From Gammaproteobacteria bacterium (GTDB lineage: Bacteria; Pseudomonadota; Gammaproteobacteria; Steroidobacterales; GCA-2729495): DNA of 64,000 nt. Location of the stretch: NCBI GenBank assembly GCA_020853135.1, contig JADYZO010000060.1, positions 1 to 64,000 of the forward strand, given 5' to 3'. Positions 56,966 through 64,000 of the stretch are shown here, one piece after another; within the stretch, counting starts at the first letter, position 1; each line of letters begins with the position of its first letter. A model generated the notes under the pieces. That model made no database searches. It was not told the DNA's origin and worked only from the letters and a program-made list of their open reading frames with translations. Position numbers and translations under genes: made by a program.

Positions 56966-59454
56966 ACGTCCCCGGCTTTGCCCTGCGATCCCTCGGTCGC
57001 GACCTGCGGGCCGGCGAGCTCAACGTGCTCGTCGCGGCCATCGTGCTGGCCGTCGCGGCGACCACGGCGGTCGGTTTCTTCACCGACCGCGTCGGGCGCG
57101 CCATCCGCCAGCAGGCCAGCGTGGTGCTGGCGGCGGACCTGGTGATCCGCTCGCCAGCGCCCATCCGCCCGGATTTCCTTGCGGAGGCCCGCGCCCGGGG
57201 GCTCGCCACGGCGGAGGCGGTCAGCTTCCCTTCGGTGGTGCTGACGCAGACCGACCAGAGCTCGCTCGCCACCATCGAGGCCGTCAGCGCCGGATACCCG
57301 CTGCGGGGCGAGATGCAGGTCTCGACACAGCTGTTCGGCACCGCGGTGTCCACCACGGCCATCCCGGCACCCGGCGAGGCCTGGGCCGAGCCCGGCCTGC
57401 TCGGCAAGCTCGGCATCGATGTCGGCGCCCGGGTGCAGGTCGGCAACCGCCATCTGCTCATCAGCCGCGTGCTCGATTACCAGCCGGACCAGAACCCCGG
57501 CTTCATGAACCTCGCGCCATCGCTGCTGGTGAACATGGCGGACATTCCCGCCATGGACGTGTTGCGCCCCGGCAGCCGTGTCAGCTACCGCCAGCTCTAC
57601 GCCGGCGACGAGGGAGCGCTGGCGGGGTTTCGCCAATCCGTCCAGCCGCGGCTGGATGGCGAAGCGGTGGTCCGCGACCAGCGCGATGCGGGCGAGCAGA
57701 TCAGCGCGGCGATCGACCGCGCGCAGCGCTTCCTGACGCTGGCCTCGCTGGTGACCGTGGTGCTGGCCGCCGTCGCCACCGCCATGGCGGCCCGGCTCTA
57801 CGCCCTGCGGCACCTCGACACGGTGGCGCTCATCAAGAGCCTCGGGGGCACGCAGTCCCTCCTCGAGCGCAGCTCCGTGATCCAGCTGGGGGTCATCATC
57901 ATCGGGACGACTGCGGTCGGCTCGCTCACCGGCTTTGCCGCGCAGGAGGTGCTCGCCATCCTCTCCGGCGGGCTGCTCCAGGTGCGGCTGCCGGCGCCCC
58001 GCCTGCTGCCGGCGTGGCTTGGCGCCCTCACGGCCGCGACCGTGGTCTTCGGCTTTGCGCTGCCCCAGCTGTGGCAGCTGCGCAGGACACCGCCGATCCG
58101 GGTTCTGCGCCGGGACCTGCCGCCGCCACGGCTTCGCACGGGCCTGGCCCATGCCCTGGCCGTGGCAGCGCTGGTGGGCATGATCTACGTGATCGTGCGC
58201 GACCTGAAGCTGGTGACGCTGATCGTCGGCGGGCTGCTGGTGCTCGCGGCCGTGGCGGGCCTGGCGGGCTGGGGACTGGTGGCCCTGGTCACCAGCCTGC
58301 GTGGGGTCGCTGGCGTCGCCTGGCGTTTCGGGCTGGCCAACATCGCGCGGCGTGGACCGGAGAGCGTGATCCAGGTCGTCGGCTTCGGCCTCAGCCTGAT
58401 GGTGCTCCTGTTGCTGACCGTGGTCCGCACGGACCTGCTGGCGGCCTGGCGACGCACCATCCCGGCCGATGCGCCCAACTATTTCCTGATCAACATCGAT
58501 CCGCCCGCCTGGCCGGCGATGGGCGAGTTCATCCGGCAGGAAACCGGCGTCCATCCGTCATCGCTGCCGTTCATCCGCGGCCGGCTCACCGCCATCAATG
58601 GCACCGCGGCGGCGCAGCTGCGGATCAGTGATGCCCAGGGAGCCGGCTTCCTCCGCCGCGAACAGAACATCACCTGGTCGGGCGGGTTGCCGGCAGGCAA
58701 CCGCATCCAGGGCGGCAGGTGGTGGGGCGCCGGCTACGCGGGTCCGCCGCAGATCTCGGTCGAGCAGGGTGTGGCGCAGAGCCTCGGCGTGAAGCTGGGC
58801 GACACCATGGGCTTCAACGTGGGTGGCGAGGAATTCACGGCGACGGTGACCAGCATCCGCGTCGTCGAGTGGGATTCCTTCGCGCCGAACTTCTTCCTGG
58901 TGCTGTCGCCGGGCCTGGCCGCCGAGCTGCCCCAGACCCGCATCGCCAGCTTCTACGTGGCGCCCGAACACCGGCGCATGCTCAATGAGCTGGTGCGCAG
59001 GTTCCCCGGCGTGACGGTGTTCGACATCGAGACGATCCTTGCCCAGGTCCGCCTGGTGGTGGAGCGTGCCTCGCTGGCGGTCCAGTACGTGTTCGCATTC
59101 ACGCTGCTGGCCGGCGTGATGGTGCTGCTGGCGGCTGTCCAGGTGACACGCGACGAGCGCCGCTTCGAAAGCGCGGTCCTGCGCGCGCTCGGTGCCGACC
59201 GGCGCACGATCCTCAAGGGTGTGGCTGCGGAATTCATCGCGCTCGGGGCACTGGCGGGCACGCTGGCGGCCTTGGGCGCCACGGCGGCCGGCCTGGTGCT
59301 GGCGCGCCGGGTCTTCGACCTGCAGTACAGCGCGAGCCCGCTGCTCTGGCCGGTCGGCCTGCTGGCCGGCGCGGTGCTGGTGGGGCTCACCGGCACCCTG
59401 GCGGCACGCCGCGCCGTGAACGCGCCACCGGTCACGGTGTTGCGCGACACCTGA
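56962..59454 (+). CDS. ABC transporter permease (YbbP-type FtsX-like)
   Basis: 830-aa membrane protein MNVPGFALRSLGRDLRAGELNVLVAAIVLAVAATTAVGFFTDRV...; overlaps the ATPase gene by 4 bp; C-terminal FtsX-like domain. Confidence 0.92.
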   Translation: MNVPGFALRSLGRDLRAGELNVLVAAIVLAVAATTAVGFFTDRVGRAIRQQASVVLAADLVIRSPAPIRPDFLAEARARGLATAEAVSFPSVVLTQTDQSSLATIEAVSAGYPLRGEMQVSTQLFGTAVSTTAIPAPGEAWAEPGLLGKLGIDVGARVQVGNRHLLISRVLDYQPDQNPGFMNLAPSLLVNMADIPAMDVLRPGSRVSYRQLYAGDEGALAGFRQSVQPRLDGEAVVRDQRDAGEQISAAIDRAQRFLTLASLVTVVLAAVATAMAARLYALRHLDTVALIKSLGGTQSLLERSSVIQLGVIIIGTTAVGSLTGFAAQEVLAILSGGLLQVRLPAPRLLPAWLGALTAATVVFGFALPQLWQLRRTPPIRVLRRDLPPPRLRTGLAHALAVAALVGMIYVIVRDLKLVTLIVGGLLVLAAVAGLAGWGLVALVTSLRGVAGVAWRFGLANIARRGPESVIQVVGFGLSLMVLLLLTVVRTDLLAAWRRTIPADAPNYFLINIDPPAWPAMGEFIRQETGVHPSSLPFIRGRLTAINGTAAAQLRISDAQGAGFLRREQNITWSGGLPAGNRIQGGRWWGAGYAGPPQISVEQGVAQSLGVKLGDTMGFNVGGEEFTATVTSIRVVEWDSFAPNFFLVLSPGLAAELPQTRIASFYVAPEHRRMLNELVRRFPGVTVFDIETILAQVRLVVERASLAVQYVFAFTLLAGVMVLLAAVQVTRDERRFESAVLRALGADRRTILKGVAAEFIALGALAGTLAALGATAAGLVLARRVFDLQYSASPLLWPVGLLAGAVLVGLTGTLAARRAVNAPPVTVLRDT

Positions 59455-59486
59455 GCCGGCGGGGTTCGCCTTATACTGCCGGACCC

Positions 59487-59912
59487 ATGAAACGGGCGGG
59501 CAAGGTGCTGTCCTGCGGTGCGGTGATCCTGCGGGAGACGGAGGAGGGCTGGCGGCTGCTGCTGCTGCGCGCCTTCACCCACTGGGACTTCCCCAAGGGC
59601 CTGCTGGAGGCCGGGGAGGAGCCGCTGCAGGCGGCCGTGCGCGAGGTGCAGGAGGAGACCACCCTTGATGACCTGGTGTTTCCCTGGGGTGATGCGTTCT
59701 TCGAGAGCGGCCCGTATGCCCGCGGCAAGACCGCCCGCTACTACCTCGCACGCACCGGGCGCGCCGACGTCGCCATCCTGCCGAATCCCGAGACCGGGCG
59801 CCCCGAGCACAGCGAATTCCGCTGGTGCAGCTTTGCCGAGGCCCGCCAGCTGGCCGCGCCGCGGGTGCGGGCGGTGATCGCCTGGGCGGCGGACAGGACA
59901 GGTGCCGCGTGA
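59487..59912 (+). CDS. NUDIX hydrolase
   Basis: Nudix box GLLEAGEEPLQAAVREVQEETTLDD. Confidence 0.93.
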   Translation: MKRAGKVLSCGAVILRETEEGWRLLLLRAFTHWDFPKGLLEAGEEPLQAAVREVQEETTLDDLVFPWGDAFFESGPYARGKTARYYLARTGRADVAILPNPETGRPEHSEFRWCSFAEARQLAAPRVRAVIAWAADRTGAA

Positions 59913-59919
59913 GGCCTGG

Positions 59920-60507
59920 TCACTGGATGCAGGTGTAGACGCCCCAGCGGCTGTACTTGCGGAAAGTCACTGCCTCGGAGTCCCATGCCACGCCATTGAC
60001 CAGTAGTGCAGGCATCCTGGCAGTGAAATGCTCCACCGCCGGGATGCCGGTTTCGGCTGCTGGCCGATCCTCCGCGAGAGAGAACCAGAAGCTGTACATG
60101 CCCATGGAGTCCTCGTCCGAGCCGGCCAGTTCGGCATCGGCCGTGAACTGCCGTGGACCGGGGGCGCTGATGACCTGGACTGACAGCAACCGTGGTTGCG
60201 CCCAGTGCTCGCTGTCCAGCACCAGTGCCGGGCTGGTGAGCTGCACGGTGACGCCTGCCGGGATGGTCATGTACACATGCATCGTGATCGTGTCCGTGTC
60301 CTCGTCCCGGCCTGCCCGCCAGTGGATGCCGACTCCATCGCGGCTTTCCACCAGGCGGAGTTCATTCAGTCCCGCCACACAATAGTCACGTTCGCGTTTC
60401 CCTGGTCCGGATGCTTCATAGCCCGAAAATTTCGCCGGTATGCACCCGGCAAGGATAAATGCGCCTGCTATCGCAGCGCAGAGCGCGGCTGCCCTGCGCT
60501 TAGTCAT
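59920..60507 (-). CDS. Putative lipoprotein, hypothetical, overlapping the 3' end of the RHS gene
   Basis: MTKRRAAALCAAIAGAFILAGCIPAKFSGYEASG, lipobox LAGC; ATG (60507-60505) lies just upstream of the RHS stop (60502-60500). Confidence 0.75.
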   Translation of the reverse strand: MTKRRAAALCAAIAGAFILAGCIPAKFSGYEASGPGKRERDYCVAGLNELRLVESRDGVGIHWRAGRDEDTDTITMHVYMTIPAGVTVQLTSPALVLDSEHWAQPRLLSVQVISAPGPRQFTADAELAGSDEDSMGMYSFWFSLAEDRPAAETGIPAVEHFTARMPALLVNGVAWDSEAVTFRKYSRWGVYTCIQ

Positions 60508-63500
60508 CGAAGGCACCGTAGGCGTAGGCCGGTACGGCCGATGCAGCTGCGAACGGGGTGGCGACGAGGACATTCCCCGCATTGACCATCTGGAAAATCC
60601 CCGAACGACCGACGTTGTTGCCCAGCTCGTTGTAGAAGATGGGCGAATTCAGGTAGTCATGCGGTCCGGCATAGGTCTCGATCAGGTGGTCCAGGAAGGA
60701 GCCAGGCTGGTACTTGTTACCGAAAAAATAGCCTTGGCCACCCTGCTCGCCGCCAAGCAGACTCTTTGTACACGGTGAGCGGCATCCGCCCAGTTTGAAG
60801 CGGTCACCACGGAAGCCATCGCTGATGCCCCTGGCATTGTCGCCATTCAGCCGCGACTGTTCCACCATGGCCTGCCGCATTTCCAGCGCCGCCCAGGTCA
60901 GCGACGACATGGTGCCGCTGGCGATGAAGCCGTCGCGGAAGTCCCCGCCCTGCAATTCCGCGCCGATGCCGCCCACGGTGGCTTCCGCCAGCACGCGGCC
61001 GGCGCTGTAGCCACTGCCGAACTGCGCACCAATGCCGCTCATCATGCCTCCGGTCAGGGCACCGGACACGACGCCGCGCAGGTTGCCCGTCGAGATGACC
61101 CCGGCCACGGCCCCGCCGGCGGCACCGCCGATCATGGTGCTCGAGACGGTTGCCGCAGTGAGCGTATTGGCGGCCACCACGCCACTGGTCGTGCCGGCCG
61201 TGGCTCCGATCGCCGTGGTCTGCGCCGCATAGGCCCAGGAGGACACGGCTCCCGCAGTGTAGTAGGCGGCGACCGCCGCCGCCACGGGCCGTCCCCAGTT
61301 GCGGACCAGCCGCTGCGTGAAGCTGCCGACGTGGCGGATGGCGCGCCTGATGGCCTTGCGCAGCTTGCCGAGCAGGAAGCCGCTCGGATCGAAGTAGGAG
61401 GTCGGGTTGTTGTTGACGTAGCTGTAGGGATTGAGCGCCTGGGGATCCAGGGCGCCGGCCAGGATGGGATCGGGGCTGAGCATCCTGCCGAGCAGGGGAT
61501 CTTCCAGCCGGCCGTTCATGTGCACCAGCCGCACGCCGTCCAGGTGCTCGTGGCCGGTGAAGCCGCGCTCGACCCAGTGCGTGTCGCCGTAGCGCAGGTC
61601 GCGCGCGTCCGGGCTCCAGTTCACCTGCCGGCGCTTGCCCCAGGCGTCGAAGCTCAGGGTGAGCAGGTCGAGGCCGTCGCCGGCGGCACGCACCAGCCGG
61701 TCGACGCTGCCCAGGTGGTCGTGCAGGACGTAGTAGGCATCGAGCCCGCCCGGCGTCGTCTCGACCTGGCTGTAGACGGCACGCCCGTAGGCGAACACCG
61801 TGGCGCGGTACCGGTGTATCCCGCCCTCCATCTCGACCTCGAAATGCGGGCCGACGTAATGGATCGTCTTGCTGGCCTGCCCCGTCGCCTGCTCCTGCAT
61901 GACACGGCTGCGGCCCGGCCCGTAGGAAAAGCGCACCGTATCGGCCCCCTGGCTGACCTGGCTGGGGAGGTTGAAGCTGGTCCAGGCGAGCGAGGAAGTC
62001 CCGCGGGCGGTCATGTTGCCGTTGTCGTCGTAGGCGTACTGGATTGCGCCGCGGGGACCGCCCGAGACGCTGGTCACGGCATGTGGCCGCTGGCCGCCGC
62101 CGCCGTAGGCGAAGTTGCCGACGTCCGACTTCGAGAGGATGTTGCCATCGGCGCTGTAGGTCATGGACAGCGATGGTGTGCCATTGAGGCTGGTGCGTAC
62201 CAGCCGGTTCAGGTCGTCATACGTGAATTGCTCCAGATACGTCGCCGTCACGAGCCGGTTGCGCCGCGATGCCAGGTTGCCGACGGGATCCCATTCATAG
62301 GAATAGTCCTGGACAGTGACCGGGAAGCCGGCGGCCTCGCTGTGGATGGCGGTCAGCCGCCCGGTGGCGTCATCGTAGGTGTTGCGTTCCTCGAGGGCGT
62401 TGGCGCCGAAGACGGCGCGTTGCTCGCGGGCCTGGGCGTCCATTTCCAGCAGCGTGTAGACAGGCGCCATGCCCACGGCTTCCTGGGTGATCGTGCTGAG
62501 GTGGCCGTTGGCATAGCCGAACAGGAACCTGGGGCGCCAGCCGATGGTTGCCGGATAGGTCATTTCGCTGATCTTGCCCTCTGCCCCGTAGGCGTAATCG
62601 CTCTGGTAGATGCCCTCGTCGATGACCGTCGTCGTGCGCCGGAGCAGGCCGCTGGAGTTGTAGAGGTAGTACTCCTGGAATTCACCGTGCCCGGGGCCCA
62701 GTGCGGAGACCACCTTCTGCAGCAGCCCGCGGCCAGGTCCCGGGTTGGCGAGGTAGGTCCAGCTGGTCCTGCCTTCGGGCTCGTCGCGCGACACGATCCG
62801 GCCCAGCTGGTCATAGCGCAGGGTGACGACACTGGCCGGGGTCCTGCCGTCAGCCTGCCGCACGACCTGCCCGAAGGCGTCGTAGCCGAAGCTGCGTTGG
62901 CCCGCGTCCGGGTCTTCGCTGGACATGAGCAGCCCACGCTCATCGTAGGTGTAGCGCCGGGTGTTGCCGCCGGCATCGACCACCGATGTGAGCAGGCCGG
63001 CGGCATCGTAGGCATAGGCGGCCGTGCTGCCCAGCGGGGCGGTGACCCGCGTCACGTGCCCGGCGGCATCGTGGTGGACCACGGTGGTCTGCCCTGCGGC
63101 ATTGTGCAGCGTGGTATCCAGCCCCGCATAGCTGTAGGTAGAGACTGCGCCAGCCGGCAGCGCAGCGCTCGCCGGCCGGGTGACAGACTTGGCGCGGCCG
63201 GCCAGGTCGTAACTGGTGCTGGTCCAGTAGCGCGTGGTCGAGCCCTCCCTGAACGGTGCCGAGCGCCGCTGCAGGCGACCGAGCGCGTCGTACTCGAGCA
63301 GTTCGCGGCTCGCCAGGCCATCGACCAGCACGAAGGCGCGGCCGACGACCCGCCCCAGGCTGTCATGCTGGGTCTCGCTCCAGTAGTTGTCGCCGCGCGT
63401 CTCGCGGATGGCGTAGCGGGCGCCGGGCGCAAAGCAGGGCCCGCAGGCCGCATAGCTGATGCGCGTGATGCCGGTGGAGCGGGTTTCCACGCGGATGCGG

Positions 63501-64000
63501 CCGAAATCATCCAGTTGCCAGCCGGTGAGCATGCCCTGCGGATCCGACCGGCCGGTCTCCAGGCCGAGCGCCTCGTTCCAGGCGTGGCCGACAGCCAGGT
63601 CCCTCTCGCCGCTGATGACCTGGGCCTCGGTCACGGGCCGGCTGCTGCGGCTGGCGTAGGTGAACCGCGTGACACGCGGCGCCAGGGCCCCGATGGCATC
63701 GACGCGCGTGATGCTCTCGGTGCGTCCGTTGGCGTCATAGGCATAGGTGGTGCGCAGTTGCCGGGCCGGGTCGGACTCCGGCCCGCTGGTTTGCGTGATG
63801 AGGCGGCAGGTGGTGGCGCTGTAGGTCATCAGGACGCTGCGGGTCTGCGTGCCCGCGCCCGAGACGTCCTGCGTGACATCCACCCGGTTGGGCAGTGCGA
63901 GGCAGCCGTTGGCGCGTGCGGCCTCGTCGAAGCTGACGTTGCGTGTCGTGCGGAACACCTGCCCCGGGCTCATGGGGGAGCTCACCTCGGTCAGTTCCCG
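60500..64000 (-). CDS. RHS/YD-repeat protein (5' end beyond the window)
   Basis: Many YD-type repeats (YDALGRLQRR, YDAAGLLTSV, YDERGLLMSS, YDAFGQVVRQ, YDQLGRIVSR), core DHLGSVDRLV and RLEDPLLGRMLSPDPI...NPYSYVNNNPTSYFDPSG, then a variable C-terminus; frame stays open to the edge. Confidence 0.93.
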   Translation of the reverse strand, partial: RELTEVSSPMSPGQVFRTTRNVSFDEAARANGCLALPNRVDVTQDVSGAGTQTRSVLMTYSATTCRLITQTSGPESDPARQLRTTYAYDANGRTESITRVDAIGALAPRVTRFTYASRSSRPVTEAQVISGERDLAVGHAWNEALGLETGRSDPQGMLTGWQLDDFGRIRVETRSTGITRISYAACGPCFAPGARYAIRETRGDNYWSETQHDSLGRVVGRAFVLVDGLASRELLEYDALGRLQRRSAPFREGSTTRYWTSTSYDLAGRAKSVTRPASAALPAGAVSTYSYAGLDTTLHNAAGQTTVVHHDAAGHVTRVTAPLGSTAAYAYDAAGLLTSVVDAGGNTRRYTYDERGLLMSSEDPDAGQRSFGYDAFGQVVRQADGRTPASVVTLRYDQLGRIVSRDEPEGRTSWTYLANPGPGRGLLQKVVSALGPGHGEFQEYYLYNSSGLLRRTTTVIDEGIYQSDYAYGAEGKISEMTYPATIGWRPRFLFGYANGHLSTITQEAVGMAPVYTLLEMDAQAREQRAVFGANALEERNTYDDATGRLTAIHSEAAGFPVTVQDYSYEWDPVGNLASRRNRLVTATYLEQFTYDDLNRLVRTSLNGTPSLSMTYSADGNILSKSDVGNFAYGGGGQRPHAVTSVSGGPRGAIQYAYDDNGNMTARGTSSLAWTSFNLPSQVSQGADTVRFSYGPGRSRVMQEQATGQASKTIHYVGPHFEVEMEGGIHRYRATVFAYGRAVYSQVETTPGGLDAYYVLHDHLGSVDRLVRAAGDGLDLLTLSFDAWGKRRQVNWSPDARDLRYGDTHWVERGFTGHEHLDGVRLVHMNGRLEDPLLGRMLSPDPILAGALDPQALNPYSYVNNNPTSYFDPSGFLLGKLRKAIRRAIRHVGSFTQRLVRNWGRPVAAAVAAYYTAGAVSSWAYAAQTTAIGATAGTTSGVVAANTLTAATVSSTMIGGAAGGAVAGVISTGNLRGVVSGALTGGMMSGIGAQFGSGYSAGRVLAEATVGGIGAELQGGDFRDGFIASGTMSSLTWAALEMRQAMVEQSRLNGDNARGISDGFRGDRFKLGGCRSPCTKSLLGGEQGGQGYFFGNKYQPGSFLDHLIETYAGPHDYLNSPIFYNELGNNVGRSGIFQMVNAGNVLVATPFAAASAVPAYAYGAFDD

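Noticed and set aside
56317-58554. N-terminal extension of the minus-strand 976-aa ORF upstream of tesA
   Set aside because: Antisense to the ABC ATPase and permease genes; the TesA-like region begins only near 56316.
61900-63900. Repetitive protein pattern that might be taken for a DNA repeat array
   Set aside because: It is the YD-repeat structure of the RHS protein; the DNA is diverged and coding.

Overview
High-GC proteobacterial chromosome segment, probably gammaproteobacterial judging by gene order. Three zones are visible. (1) 1-9.5 kb is housekeeping: bioC/bioB, a comF-like gene, ubiA, recG, ridA, spoT, rpoZ and gmk, interrupted by two unusual intergenic repeat structures. (2) 9.5-36.9 kb is a CoA-dependent catabolic island. 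It holds an LvaA/LvaB-like kinase pair plus SDR, enoyl-CoA hydratase, two acyl-CoA dehydrogenases, a CaiB/BaiF CoA-transferase, a VOC protein, an alpha/beta hydrolase, two metallo-beta-lactamase-fold hydrolases, two TonB-dependent receptors, a COMT-like methyltransferase, two acyl-CoA ligases, thiolase, a FadB/J-like protein, an azoreductase-like protein, an SMP-30-like protein and two paralogous MarR-type regulators. Most of its promoters share a palindromic motif, GTCAA-N5-TTGAC, which suggests one previously unrecognised regulon. (3) 37-64 kb contains yicC, PP2C, rph, rdgB, rpmE, gltA, a PBP1A gene, pilMNOPQ, aroK, aroB, dgt, pyrF, a tesA/ABC locus, a NUDIX gene and a 5'-truncated RHS gene followed by an overlapping lipoprotein gene. 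A probable class-I cyclic-di-GMP (GEMM) riboswitch lies upstream of pilM, and a cluster of perfect DnaA boxes lies in the AT-rich rdgB-rpmE gap. No tRNA, rRNA, CRISPR array or transposase gene was recognised. All calls are by eye from sequence and the supplied ORF translations; no searches were run.
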